64,000 bases of DNA from Paraburkholderia xenovorans LB400 (GCF_000013645.1 NC_007951.1:3162001-3226000), one strand, 5' to 3'. Numbered from the stretch's first letter, positions 32,272-41,336 are shown. Translations and numbers: made by a program. The notes: generated by a model from the sequence alone, not told the origin.

Positions 32272-32427
32272 AGCGTTTCTCATTGCGCAGTGCGCGCCGG
32301 CCGTTCGTCTGCCTGGTCACGCGCTGCTACCCTGCCTGCATCAAATATAGCTCGTGCCGGACGGCTGGTCTGAATTCGCGCCGTCCGTTTCGATTCACCT
32401 GAAACCGCGTTGCAACCCGCCGCCCGA

Positions 32428-32841
32428 TCAGGCGTGCTGCTTTTCGTCTGCGACGACCGCTTCACCGTGGCGTTGCTTGTAGTCGGCGACCGCTGCCTTG
32501 ATCGCGTCTTCCGCGAGGATCGAGCAGTGGATCTTGACCGGCGGCAGTGCCAGTTCTTCGGCGATCTGCGTGTTCTTGATCGACATGGCCTGATCGAGCG
32601 TCTTGCCCTTCACCCATTCGGTGACGAGCGAGCTCGACGCGATCGCCGAGCCGCAGCCATACGTCTTGAACTTCGCGTCCTCGATGATGCCGTCCGCGCC
32701 CACGCGGATCTGCAGCTTCATCACGTCGCCGCAGGCCGGCGCGCCGACCATGCCGGTGCCGACCGCATCGTCGTCCTTCGCGAAGGAACCGACGTTGCGC
32801 GGGTTTTCGTAGTGGTCCAGAACCTTGTCGCTATAAGCCAT
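32428..32841 (-). CDS. iscU: Fe-S cluster scaffold IscU
   Basis: A 137-residue scaffold protein. The conserved cysteines are in GAPACGDVMKLQI, YGCGSAIASSS and IHCSILAEDAI, and the HscA-recognition LPPVK segment is present. It starts MAYSDKVLDHYENPRNVG. It is 71 nt downstream of iscS. Confidence 0.97.
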   Translation of the reverse strand: MAYSDKVLDHYENPRNVGSFAKDDDAVGTGMVGAPACGDVMKLQIRVGADGIIEDAKFKTYGCGSAIASSSLVTEWVKGKTLDQAMSIKNTQIAEELALPPVKIHCSILAEDAIKAAVADYKQRHGEAVVADEKQHA

Positions 32842-32912
32842 GATTAAACTCCTTGATCCGTTTCAACCTGCAATTTGCAATTCGATGAATTCGACTTCGT
32901 CCAGACGGCGCG

Positions 32913-34136
32913 TCAGTGCGCTGCCCACTGGATGGTCGAAATATCGATCCCGTCCTTGTGCATTTCCCACAGCGGCGACAAGTCGCGCAGCTTCGAAATC
33001 TTGGTCTTCAGCAGGTTGATCACGTAATCGACATCCTGCTCGGTCGTGAAGCGGCCCACCGTGAAGCGGATCGAGCTGTGCGCCAGTTCGTCGTTACGGC
33101 CCAACGCCCGCAGCACGTACGACGGTTCCAGCGAAGCCGACGTACAGGCCGAGCCCGACGACACCGCCACGTCTTTCACCGCCATGATCAGCGATTCGCC
33201 TTCCACGAAATTGAAGCTGATGTTCAGGTTGTGCGGCACACGCTTTTCCATGTCGCCGTTCACATACACTTCTTCCATTTCCGACAGGCCGCGCAGCAGA
33301 CGGTCGCGCAGCATGCGGATACGTTCGTTTTCCGTCGCCATTTCTTCACGCGCGATACGGAATGCCTCGCCCATGCCGACGATCTGGTGCGTAGCCAGCG
33401 TGCCCGAACGCATGCCGCGCTCGTGACCGCCGCCGTGCATCTGCGCTTCGATACGGATACGCGGCTTGCGGCGCACGTACAGCGCGCCGATGCCCTTCGG
33501 ACCGTACGTCTTGTGCGCCGAGAACGACATCAGGTCGACCTTCAGCTTTTGCAGGTCGATCGCGATCTTGCCGGTGGCTTGCGCCGCGTCGACGTGGAAA
33601 ACGATGCCCTTTTCACGGGTGATCTCGCCGATCGCCTCGATGTCCTGGATCACGCCGATCTCGTTGTTCACCGACATGACCGACACCAGAATCGTGTCCG
33701 GACGCAGCGCGGCCTTGAACTTGTCGAGGTCGAGCAGGCCATCGTCCCTGACGTCCAGATACGTGACTTCGAAGCCTTCGCGTTCAAGTTCGCGGCAGGT
33801 GTCGAGCACGGCCTTGTGCTCGGTCTTCACCGTGACGATGTGCTTGCCCTTGCTCTTGTAGAAGTGCGCGGCACCCTTGAGCGCGAGGTTGTCCGACTCC
33901 GTTGCACCCGAGGTCCAGATGATTTCGCGCGGGTCTGCGTTCACCAGCGCGGCGACGTTCTCACGCGCTTCTTCGACCGCGCGCTCCGCGTCCCAGCCAT
34001 ACGAGTGGCTGCGCGATGCGGGATTGCCGAACTGCTCACGCAGGTACGGAATCATCTTGTCCACCACGCGCGGATCGATCGGCGTCGTCGCGCTGTAGTC
34101 CATGTAGATGGGCAGATGGAGAGTGTCGTTATTCAT
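32913..34136 (-). CDS. iscS: cysteine desulfurase IscS
   Basis: A 407-residue PLP-dependent enzyme that takes sulfur from cysteine for Fe-S clusters and tRNA thiolation. The PLP lysine is in [12 protein letters not shown], and the active-site cysteine is in [13 protein letters not shown]. It starts at the ATG at 34136 ([21 protein letters not shown]). It lies between iscR and iscU. Confidence 0.97.
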   Translation of the reverse strand: MNNDTLHLPIYMDYSATTPIDPRVVDKMIPYLREQFGNPASRSHSYGWDAERAVEEARENVAALVNADPREIIWTSGATESDNLALKGAAHFYKSKGKHIVTVKTEHKAVLDTCRELEREGFEVTYLDVRDDGLLDLDKFKAALRPDTILVSVMSVNNEIGVIQDIEAIGEITREKGIVFHVDAAQATGKIAIDLQKLKVDLMSFSAHKTYGPKGIGALYVRRKPRIRIEAQMHGGGHERGMRSGTLATHQIVGMGEAFRIAREEMATENERIRMLRDRLLRGLSEMEEVYVNGDMEKRVPHNLNISFNFVEGESLIMAVKDVAVSSGSACTSASLEPSYVLRALGRNDELAHSSIRFTVGRFTTEQDVDYVINLLKTKISKLRDLSPLWEMHKDGIDISTIQWAAH

Positions 34137-34211
34137 CAATTGCTCCGGGGACGTCATGTGCTCTGGCTTCTGGGTTTCTGATCAGGCTGCGGTGACTGCT
34201 CTCTACCGTGC

Positions 34212-34742
34212 CTAGGAACCGGCCATGTTGAAAACGGAATTGGGCCCTTTGGGCGCCACGCGGACGGGTTCGACCACCGGCGCCTCGTTGCGCCTGTCGC
34301 GCAACACCGCCGGCGACCCTTCGCGCGAGCGCTGCTGGTCGACCAGATCCTTCAGGGAGACCGAATCGAGGTATTCGACCATTTTCTGGTTCAGCGTGGA
34401 CCACAGCTCGTGCGTCATGCAGTGGCCGTCGTGCTGTTTGGTCCCCTCGCAAGAGCCCTTGCCGCCGCACTGGGTGGCGTCGAGCGGCTCGTCGACCGCG
34501 ATGATGATGTCGGCCACGGTCACGTCTTCAGCGCGGCGGGCCAGATTGTAGCCGCCGCCCGGCCCGCGTACGGACTCGACGATCTCATGACGACGCAGCT
34601 TGCCAAACAGCTGCTCGAGGTACGACAGGGAAATGTGCTGGCGCTGGCTGATACCCGCAAGCGTCACCGGGCCCTGCTCCTGGCGCAGTGCCAGGTCAAT
34701 CATCGCCGTGACGGCGAAACGGCCTTTCGTGGTGAGTCTCAT
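34212..34742 (-). CDS. iscR: Fe-S cluster regulator IscR (Rrf2 family)
   Basis: A 176-residue Rrf2-type winged-helix regulator that senses Fe-S status through a [2Fe-2S] cluster and represses the ISC operon in its holo form. The N-terminal wHTH (MRLTTKGRFAVTAMIDLAL) is intact. The ligands are Cys92, Cys98, Cys108 and probably His111. The second spacing is C-x9-C against C-x5-C in E. coli, a four-residue insertion (EGTKQHDGH). It is the first gene of the operon, and two IscR-type boxes lie upstream. Confidence 0.94.
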   Translation of the reverse strand: MRLTTKGRFAVTAMIDLALRQEQGPVTLAGISQRQHISLSYLEQLFGKLRRHEIVESVRGPGGGYNLARRAEDVTVADIIIAVDEPLDATQCGGKGSCEGTKQHDGHCMTHELWSTLNQKMVEYLDSVSLKDLVDQQRSREGSPAVLRDRRNEAPVVEPVRVAPKGPNSVFNMAGS

Positions 34743-34758
34743 ATGTGTGGGAACCGCA

Positions 34759-34810
34759 ATTCTCGACAAGTTTTGTCAAGTATAAATACATGACCGATTT
34801 AGTCAAGTAT
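34759..34810 (-). promoter_or_regulatory. two tandem type-1 IscR boxes
   Basis: Two 25-bp sites, 34786-34810 and 34759-34783, match the type-1 IscR pattern (ATA-SYY-GAC ... GTC-RRS-TAT). Upstream box: ATACTTGACT with half-site GTCATGTAT. Downstream box: half-sites ATACTTGAC and GTCGAGAAT. The first covers the -35 and spacer, the second the -10 and start site, as expected for autorepression. Confidence 0.85.
34779..34806 (-). promoter_or_regulatory. sigma-70 promoter of the ISC operon
   Basis: On the coding strand, -35 TTGACT (34806-34801), 16-bp spacer and -10 TATACT (34784-34779) lie about 37 nt upstream of the iscR ATG. It is overlapped on both elements by IscR-type boxes. Confidence 0.85.
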
Positions 34811-34884
34811 CCCTATTGCGATTTGGGTCATTTGCTTAATTACCGGATGCGCTCCGCGCGCTATCGTCGAACCCCGGTCAAACC

Positions 34885-35382
34885 TTACGCCTGCAAGCGG
34901 GGGCGCAACGCCGCAATCAGGCCGCGGCAGGCCGCCTCGCACTGGTCCAGCACCTGCTCGAAACCGTCCGCGCCGCCGAAATACGGATCGACGACTTCAC
35001 GGGCGCCGCCCCAGCGGGCCTCCGTTTCCGGAACAAACTCCATCAGCAGACGAATCTTGTCGCGTTGTTCCGGTGCGCAGACCTGGCGCAACGCGGCGAC
35101 GTTTTTGTCGTCCATCGCGATCAGCAGATCGAAGCGCTCGAAATCCGCTGCGGCAATCTGGCGGCCGCGCAAGGCGGCCAGTTCATACCCCCGCCGGCCA
35201 GCCGCATATTGCGCGCGTTCGTCCGGCGGTTGGCCGATGTGCCAGTCGCCTGTGCCGGCGGAATCGATCAGGATGTGCTCCGCGAGCCTTGCTTCGCCCA
35301 CCAGACGGCGCATCACACCTTCCGCCGTCGGAGAGCGGCAGATGTTGCCGAGGCAGACAAAGCAGATGGACACGGTTTTCAT
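34885..35382 (-). CDS. low-molecular-weight protein-tyrosine phosphatase
   Basis: A 165-residue LMW-PTP with the P-loop CLGNICRS (C-x5-R-S) near residues 10-17 and the catalytic acid loop DPYFGG. In bacteria such enzymes dephosphorylate tyrosine kinases of polysaccharide export, or arsenate-type substrates; here no exopolysaccharide genes are adjacent. Start ATG at 35382. It ends about 75 nt upstream of the iscR promoter on the same strand, so readthrough into the ISC operon is possible. Confidence 0.92.
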   Translation of the reverse strand: MKTVSICFVCLGNICRSPTAEGVMRRLVGEARLAEHILIDSAGTGDWHIGQPPDERAQYAAGRRGYELAALRGRQIAAADFERFDLLIAMDDKNVAALRQVCAPEQRDKIRLLMEFVPETEARWGGAREVVDPYFGGADGFEQVLDQCEAACRGLIAALRPRLQA

Positions 35383-35555
35383 CAGGGGCTTTTCAGGCAC
35401 GCACAGGCACGCGAGGCGCGTCGGCCGATGTTTATCAAGATAGGTGCCGGGATTATACAAAGCTCGCCGGAATCTCGCCGGGCGCCGGTTCGCGGCGGCC
35501 ACGCGCGGCGCGGCGACGGCCACGCTCGCCGCACCGATCGCGCCAATCTTCGTGC

Positions 35556-35795
35556 TTACGACGCTTCCGCGAGCGGCATCGCAGCAGCGGCGCGCATGGG
35601 TTTGGCCGGCCGCGTCGAGGTGGCGTCGACCATGCCGTACGAGACGGCGCGTGCAAGCTCGGCCGTCAACTGACCGGCAGCGAGCGGGGTTTGCGACGCG
35701 TGCGAGGCGGCGTCGCCGAGGATATGCAGACAGGCAGCCACAGCCAGCGGCACTACGATGGCGAGCGGCCAGTACGCCGATATTGCCTTTTTCAT
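35556..35795 (-). CDS. small predicted membrane or secreted protein
   Basis: A 79-residue protein beginning MKKAISAYWPLAIVVPLAVAACLHIL, one hydrophobic segment that could be a signal anchor or signal peptide. The rest is Ala/Ser/Thr-rich with no motif. No homologue recognised. It lies in the right place for a gene, upstream of the phosphatase and divergent from the lipoprotein gene. Confidence 0.5.
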   Translation of the reverse strand: MKKAISAYWPLAIVVPLAVAACLHILGDAASHASQTPLAAGQLTAELARAVSYGMVDATSTRPAKPMRAAAAMPLAEAS

Positions 35796-36064
35796 GATGT
35801 CGTTTCTTCCGATTGCGGGCGCCTGGGTTTGTATCCCACTATGCCCAGTCGAAATCCTATAGGAATACGCAATCGGGAAAAACCCAACGCAACGAGACAG
35901 ATCGTTGCTCTCAATGGAACAGTCGATCGGCTGTTGTGGCAGCGCGCGCTGTTCGCGCGGTTCATGGCACAAAAAAGAAATCCTTACAAATGCACACAAG
36001 GCCGCTGCGACGGATGGCGATAATAGCGGTCTTATTGATATAAGCCCTCGGACTGGTCCATCAC

Positions 36065-36619
36065 ATGAAACGCTTTGCACCCATCGCCTGCGTCGCCCTT
36101 GCTGCCTTGCTCAGCGGCTGCGCGGTCTATCCGGACGGCACGCCGATGTACGGCAACGCCAACGGCGGATACAGCGGCTATGACGGTTACGACGGCTATG
36201 CCACCGGCGTGCCGGTCGTGCCGCAAACCAGCGTCTATATGGGCTATGGCAATTACTCGGGCCCGGGCTACTACAACGACGGACCGGGCCGCTATTACGG
36301 ACCCGGACCCGGCTATGGCGGCTACGACCGTGGCAGGCCGAACAACGGCAACTATGGAAATAACGGCAACCACGGCGACAACGGCGGCTGGCACGGTCAG
36401 CCGGGTGGCGGTGGGTCGCACGGCGGGCCGCCGCCCCAAGGCGCGGTGGGCGGGCCGCGGGGCCCCAGCGGATCCAATGCGCCTCGACCGGGGGCCGGCA
36501 ACCCGCCACCTCCGCCGCCGCAACAGGCTGGCAACGGTGGAGGCCGTGGCAACGGCAACAATGCTGCGCCCGTGCGTGGCGTGCCGGGTCGCCAGTCTGG
36601 GCAGATGACGGATCACTGA
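36065..36619 (+). CDS. Gly/Asn/Pro-rich predicted lipoprotein
   Basis: A 184-residue lipoprotein: signal sequence with lipobox LLSGC (Cys19), then a mature region made of Gly/Tyr/Asp and Gly/Asn runs (NGGYSGYDGYDGYATG, NGNYGNNGNHGDNGG) and a Pro/Gly-rich tail. No enzymatic domain; a surface-exposed disordered protein is likely. No function recognised. Confidence 0.72.
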   Translation: MKRFAPIACVALAALLSGCAVYPDGTPMYGNANGGYSGYDGYDGYATGVPVVPQTSVYMGYGNYSGPGYYNDGPGRYYGPGPGYGGYDRGRPNNGNYGNNGNHGDNGGWHGQPGGGGSHGGPPPQGAVGGPRGPSGSNAPRPGAGNPPPPPPQQAGNGGGRGNGNNAAPVRGVPGRQSGQMTDH

Positions 36620-36851
36620 GCCGCGGTTGCCGACGGACACCACACGCAGCGTTCGCGGTGCAATCGTGCGGTGGGGGTGTGCATCGAACCCGCGGACCCA
36701 TTTCAAGCTGCCGCTACGAGAGCGACGAGAGTGCCAGGGAACCGCTCCGGAAGCGCCGCCAGACAGCGCGATGCCGGATCTACGGCTCGCGCCCGCCCAA
36801 TGACAGCAAACTCTGAAAAAATGACCGCTCGCCCCGCCGGGCAAAACCCGC

Positions 36852-38267
36852 TCAGCCAATATGGCTGCGCTGCGCGGCGTACAACTCCCTGAACGTCCGG
36901 CCGACCGGCGCCGGCATCTCCCGCGTATTGGTCCAACCGGCGCCGCCTAGCGGCAGCCGGGCGATGGACCGGTTCCTTCCGCCCATGCGCTCCAGCACGC
37001 GCACCGCCAGCCTGGTGAACAGCGCATAAGCATCGGGATGCAGCGCCAGGAAACCCCACACGGCGAGCCCCGCGCGCTCTTTCCAGGGGCGCAGGCGCCG
37101 CTCCACCTGTTTCTCGCGCAGCTTGCGCAACAGATCCGACAGCGGAATCCCCACCGGGCACACGCTGTTGCACTCGCCGCACAAGGTCGCGGCTTGCGGC
37201 AAATCCAGTGCCTTGTCGATGCCGACATAGCTCGGCGTCAACACCGAGCCCATCGGACCGGGATACACCCAGCCGTACGCGTGGCCGCCCACCTTCTGGT
37301 ACACCGGGCAATGGTTCATGCACGCGCCGCAGCGGATGCACCTGAGCATTTCCTGGAAGTCGCCGCCGATCAGCCCCGTGCGCCCGCCGTCGACGAGCAC
37401 CACGTACATGTGCTCGGGACCGTCCTGGTCGCCCTCGCCGCGTGGCCCGGTCAGCACGGAAAAGTAGTTCGAAGTGGCCTGTCCGGTCGCCGAACGCGGC
37501 AGCAGACGCATTGCCGTGGCCAGATCTTCGAGCGTGGGCAGCACTTTCTCGATGCCCGTCACGGCCACATGCACGCGCGGCATGACGGTGCACATGCCTT
37601 CGTTGCCCTCGTTCGTGACCAGCACGACCGAGCCGGTTTCCGCCACCACGAAGTTGCCGCCCGTCACCCCCATGTCCGCCGTCATGAAATGCGGACGCAG
37701 CATCTCGCGCGCTTCGCGTGTCATGTCGGTGATTTCGGTCAGGCGCGGCCGGTTGTGAGTCTTCGCGAACAGGTCCGCGATCTCGTCCTTATCTTTGTGG
37801 ACGACCGGCGCGATGATGTGGCTCGGCGGCTCATTGCCGTTGATCTGGAGAATGTACTCGCCCAGATCCGTTTCGATGGATTGCACGCCCATTTGCCCGA
37901 GCACTTCGTTCAGGCGCATTTCTTCGGTGACCATCGACTTGGTCTTGATCACCTTCTTCACCTCGTGCCGGCGCGCAATGTCTCCGATGAGCCGCGCAGC
38001 CTCCTGGGTCGTCTCCGCGAAGAGGACGGTCACGCCACGCCGTGCAGCCTCACGCTCGAAGGTTTCCAGCCACACGTCGAGATTGTCCAGCGCGCGATTG
38101 CGGCGCTCCTTCAGCGCGGCGCGCGTGGCCGGAAAGTCGATCTCGGTCATGGCCGCGGCGCGCGCCGACACGAATTTGGTCGACAGCTTGGTCAGGTTCT
38201 GCTGCAAGCGCTGGTCGGCGAGCTTCTGGCCGGCGCGTGCCTTGAATTGCATGGATTGGACTTGCAT
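36852..38267 (-). CDS. lutB: LutB/LldF-type iron-sulfur protein of lactate utilization
   Basis: A 471-residue protein with an N-terminal LUD domain (VTVLFAETTQEAARL, KVIKTKSMVTEEMRLN) and two ferredoxin-like [4Fe-4S] motifs, CIRCGACMNHCPVYQ and CGECNSVCPVGI, followed by a C-terminal tail. In Bacillus, LutABC oxidises L-lactate to pyruvate. The ATG at 38267 gives MQVQSMQFKARAG. It is 96 nt downstream of lutA. The third subunit LutC is not found next to it. Confidence 0.92.
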   Translation of the reverse strand: MQVQSMQFKARAGQKLADQRLQQNLTKLSTKFVSARAAAMTEIDFPATRAALKERRNRALDNLDVWLETFEREAARRGVTVLFAETTQEAARLIGDIARRHEVKKVIKTKSMVTEEMRLNEVLGQMGVQSIETDLGEYILQINGNEPPSHIIAPVVHKDKDEIADLFAKTHNRPRLTEITDMTREAREMLRPHFMTADMGVTGGNFVVAETGSVVLVTNEGNEGMCTVMPRVHVAVTGIEKVLPTLEDLATAMRLLPRSATGQATSNYFSVLTGPRGEGDQDGPEHMYVVLVDGGRTGLIGGDFQEMLRCIRCGACMNHCPVYQKVGGHAYGWVYPGPMGSVLTPSYVGIDKALDLPQAATLCGECNSVCPVGIPLSDLLRKLREKQVERRLRPWKERAGLAVWGFLALHPDAYALFTRLAVRVLERMGGRNRSIARLPLGGAGWTNTREMPAPVGRTFRELYAAQRSHIG

Positions 38268-38363
38268 GGCGGCCTTATGCGTAAATCGGCGGAATCGGCG
38301 GAATCGGGAAAAGCACGCGTGAAGCGCGCGTATCTGAACACGGCGGAAATGCGGCAAGCCGCG

Positions 38364-39086
38364 TTACACGTCGCCGGCCAGCACCTGTGCGATGTGCAGC
38401 ACCCGCGTGGTCGTGTCGCCGGTACGCCGCAAACGGCCTTCGATATTCAGCATGCAGCCGAGGTCGCCGAGCACCACCGCGCCGGTGCCGCTCGCGCTGA
38501 TATTCGCGCATTTCTCGTCGACGATCGCCGTGGAGATATCGCCGTATTTGAGCGCGAACGTGCCGCCGAAGCCGCAGCAATGCTCGCAATCCTTCATCTC
38601 GTTCACCGTCACGCCGATCTGTGCCAGCAAGGCGCGCGGCTGCGCTTTCACGCCGAGCTCACGCAGTCCGGAGCAGGAATCGTGATACGTCACCTCACCC
38701 GCGAACTCGCCCGGTTGCAACTGCACCCTGGCCACGTTGACGAGGAAATCGGTCAACTCGAACACCTTGGCGCGCAGCCGGCCGAAGCGGTTCATCAATT
38801 CCGGGTCGTCGGCAAAAAGATCGCCGTAATGCGCGCGGATCATGCCGCCGCACGAACCGGACGGCACCACGACGTAATCGAACTGTTCGAACTCGCGCAG
38901 AGTCTTCTCGGCCAGATCGCGCGCAATGCGCCGTTCGCCCGAGTTATACGCAGGCTGCCCGCAACAGGTTTGGGCGGGCGGCACCACCACCTCGAAACCG
39001 GCGGCTTCGATCAGCTTGATGACCGAAAACCCGATCTCGGGACGCATCAGGTCGATCAGGCAGGTAACGAACAATCCGACTCGCAT
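38364..39086 (-). CDS. lutA: LutA/LldE-type (Fe-S)-binding protein of lactate utilization
   Basis: A 240-residue protein of the cysteine-rich CCG family, with CCG motifs in AQTCCGQPAYNSG and EHCCGFGGTFALKYG and a typical start MRVGLFVTCLIDLMRPEIG. The start is supported by a strong GGAGGG Shine-Dalgarno 8 nt upstream of the ATG at 39086. It heads the lutAB pair and is divergent from an IclR-family regulator. Confidence 0.93.
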   Translation of the reverse strand: MRVGLFVTCLIDLMRPEIGFSVIKLIEAAGFEVVVPPAQTCCGQPAYNSGERRIARDLAEKTLREFEQFDYVVVPSGSCGGMIRAHYGDLFADDPELMNRFGRLRAKVFELTDFLVNVARVQLQPGEFAGEVTYHDSCSGLRELGVKAQPRALLAQIGVTVNEMKDCEHCCGFGGTFALKYGDISTAIVDEKCANISASGTGAVVLGDLGCMLNIEGRLRRTGDTTTRVLHIAQVLAGDV

Positions 39087-39117
39087 GAGCCCTCCTTCGG
39101 GAAAACGTCCCTGATTA

Positions 39118-39248
39118 TCCGCTGTTTGGCGCACAATACCAACGGCCGGAAGGCATAGGACATACGTCAAGTTAATTTGGAATAGCGCCTCCAACCGCTT
39201 TCTTTTTTTTCACAATACGGGATACAATCAATTTCCGCTGTTTGACGC
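39118..39248. promoter_or_regulatory. direct repeats in the lutA/IclR divergent promoter region
   Basis: TCCGCTGTTTGGCGC at 39118-39132 and TCCGCTGTTTGACGC at 39234-39248 (14 of 15 identical), 116 bp apart. One lies just upstream of the lutA RBS and the other just downstream of a TACAAT -10-like hexamer (39223-39228) of the IclR gene. Candidate operator for the divergent IclR regulator. Confidence 0.6.
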
Positions 39249-39265
39249 GTCAACCGATTCCTCCC

Positions 39266-40072
39266 ATGAGCGATACGAACCCGGATCCCAAAACTTCGAT
39301 CCAGGTGATCGAACGCATGATGCGCCTGCTCGATGCACTGGCTGCGCATAGCGACCCGGTCAGCCTGAAAGAACTTGCCATCCGTACCGAGCTGCACCCT
39401 TCCACCGCGCACCGCATCCTGAACGACATGGTGATGTGCCGGCTGGTGGACCGGTCGGACCCCGGCACTTACCGTCTCGGCATGCGCCTGCTCGAACTCG
39501 GCAATCTGGTGAAAGCCCGCCTGTCGGTACGCGACGCCGCGCTCACGCCAATGCGTGAGCTGCATCGTCAGACCGGCCAGACGGTGAACCTGTCGGTACG
39601 CCAGGGCGACGAGATCGTCTATATCGAACGCGCTTATTCCGAGCGTTCCGGCATGCAGGTGGTGCGCGCCATCGGCGGGCGGGCGCCGCTGCATCTGACT
39701 TCGGTCGGCAAGCTGTTTCTCGCCGCGGACGAATCCACCCGCGTACGGGCCTACGCCACGCGCACCGGCCTGTCAGGCCACACGCAGAACAGCATCACCG
39801 ACCTCGCCAAACTGGAGCGCGAACTGTCGCACGTGCGCCAGCAAGCCTGCGCGCGCGACAACGAAGAACTGGAACTCGGTGTGCGCTGCATCGCCGCCGG
39901 CATTTACGACGACACCGGCAAGCTCGTCGCCGGCCTTTCATTGTCGGCGCCGGCGGACCGTCTGCAGGACTCCTGGCTCGGCCAGGTCAGCCAGACCGCG
40001 CTGATGATCTCCGAGTCGCTCGGCTATCGGCCGCAGCCTGTGCAAGATCATTCGCATAGCCATCACGCGTAA
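39266..40072 (+). CDS. IclR family transcriptional regulator
   Basis: A 268-residue regulator: N-terminal winged HTH (IQVIERMMRLLDALAAHSDPVSLKELAIRTELHPSTAHRIL) and a C-terminal GAF-like effector domain (GDEIVYIERAYSE, GGRAPLHLTSVGKLFLA, GVRCIAAGIYDDTGKLVAGLSLSAPA). It is divergent from lutAB, so it is probably their regulator, although GntR-type LutR/LldR regulators are more usual for lactate genes. The effector is unknown. A bidirectional terminator follows. Confidence 0.9.
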   Translation: MSDTNPDPKTSIQVIERMMRLLDALAAHSDPVSLKELAIRTELHPSTAHRILNDMVMCRLVDRSDPGTYRLGMRLLELGNLVKARLSVRDAALTPMRELHRQTGQTVNLSVRQGDEIVYIERAYSERSGMQVVRAIGGRAPLHLTSVGKLFLAADESTRVRAYATRTGLSGHTQNSITDLAKLERELSHVRQQACARDNEELELGVRCIAAGIYDDTGKLVAGLSLSAPADRLQDSWLGQVSQTALMISESLGYRPQPVQDHSHSHHA

Positions 40073-40095
40073 GCCGACGTCTGGCGTTCGTGCAT

Positions 40096-40126
40096 AAAAA
40101 ACGCCTCGCAATGCGAGGCGTTTTTT
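40096..40126. terminator. bidirectional intrinsic terminator after the IclR gene
   Basis: A perfect 14-bp stem (A6 plus CGCCTCGC / GCGAGGCG plus T6) with a 3-nt loop between the convergent IclR and pbpG genes. Confidence 0.95.
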
Positions 40127-40166
40127 ACGAAGGCCGGTTCCACGAACCGGCCACCAACGAACCGCT

Positions 40167-41336
40167 TCAGGTACCCGAACCGCCGGCGTCCGCGCTGGTG
40201 ATGCGCGGCTGGTCGCCGCCATTGTCCAGCCACGTGCGCAGACGCGTTGCGTCCGCGAAGCGCGAGTACTTGCCCGACGAGTCGAGCAGCACCATGATCA
40301 TCGGACGGCCGTGAATGGTCGCCTGCATCACGAGGCACTCACCCGCTTCGTTGATGAAACCGGTCTTTTGCAGGCCGATGTCCCACGTCGGGTTACGCAC
40401 CAGCGCATTCGTGCTGTTGTACGCCAGCGAGCGCTTGCCGGTGTACACCTCATAGCTGTGATCGGTCGAGAACCTGCGGATCAGTGGGTACTGATACGCC
40501 GCGTTGACCATCTTCACGAGGTCGCGCGCGCTGGACACGTTCTGGCTCGTCAACCCCGTGGGGTTTTCAAAGTGCGTGTCGGTCATACCGAGCTGCTTTG
40601 CCTTCGCGTTCATTGCGGCGAGGAACGCCGGACGGCCGCCCGGGAAATAACGCGACAGCGCCGCGGCCGCGCGATTTTCCGACGCCATCAGCGCGATATG
40701 CAGCATGTCTTCACGCGAGAGCACCGAGCCCACCGACAGACGCGAGCCGGTGTTCTTTTCGTAATCACGGTCTTCGTCAGTGACTTCGATCTGGTCGGTC
40801 ATCGGTTCTTTCGAATCGAGCACCACCATCGCGGTCATCAGCTTGGTGATCGACGCGATCGGCACCACGGCGCGCGAATTCTTGTCGAAAAGCGGTTCGC
40901 CGGAGTTCTGATCGATCACGTAGGCGACGCTGGAGCGCAGCATGAGCGCGTCCGGCGTTTCATGCAGGCCGAAAGCCTGGCCGACGCTCGGCGGACGCGG
41001 CTCGTACGCGACGCGGCGCACCACCGAGTGATGACGGCCATTCGACGTGTACGTTACGCGCTTGCGCTTGACGCCCGCGCGTGGCGCGTCGTCAGCGGCT
41101 ACGGTCTTTGCAGCCGCGGCTTTCGACGCCTTCGACACCTTGGCGGGGGCGGCAGCCGGCTTTTTGGCTGTTTTCGCGTGTTTGGAGGTTTTTGCAGGTG
41201 CAGCGGGCGTGGCGGCAAAAGCGCTCACGGGCGTGGCGAACGCCGCTGCGATGACCATTGAGGCGGCCACCGACAGAGCGGTGCTGCGGGCCGCGCCGTG
41301 GATCACTTTTAGCGACGAAAACATGTCGGTTTTCAT
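40167..41336 (-). CDS. pbpG: D-alanyl-D-alanine endopeptidase (PBP7-like)
   Basis: A 389-residue S11-family penicillin-binding protein acting in the periplasm. An N-terminal signal sequence (ALSVAASMVIAAAFATPVSAFA) is followed by a long Ala/Lys-rich linker to about residue 85. The catalytic domain has SxxK in ASITKLM, the SxN-type motif in ASENRAAAAL, and KTG in LQKTGFINEAGE. It cleaves D-Ala-DAP crosslinks in peptidoglycan. The linker is unusually basic and could bind wall or DNA. Start at the ATG at 41336. Confidence 0.93.
   Translation of the reverse strand: MKTDMFSSLKVIHGAARSTALSVAASMVIAAAFATPVSAFAATPAAPAKTSKHAKTAKKPAAAPAKVSKASKAAAAKTVAADDAPRAGVKRKRVTYTSNGRHHSVVRRVAYEPRPPSVGQAFGLHETPDALMLRSSVAYVIDQNSGEPLFDKNSRAVVPIASITKLMTAMVVLDSKEPMTDQIEVTDEDRDYEKNTGSRLSVGSVLSREDMLHIALMASENRAAAALSRYFPGGRPAFLAAMNAKAKQLGMTDTHFENPTGLTSQNVSSARDLVKMVNAAYQYPLIRRFSTDHSYEVYTGKRSLAYNSTNALVRNPTWDIGLQKTGFINEAGECLVMQATIHGRPMIMVLLDSSGKYSRFADATRLRTWLDNGGDQPRITSADAGGSGT

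Noticed and set aside
37038..39158. Long plus-strand open frame opposite lutA/lutB
   Set aside because: Spans two genuine genes and their spacer in antisense; composition typical of a shadow frame.
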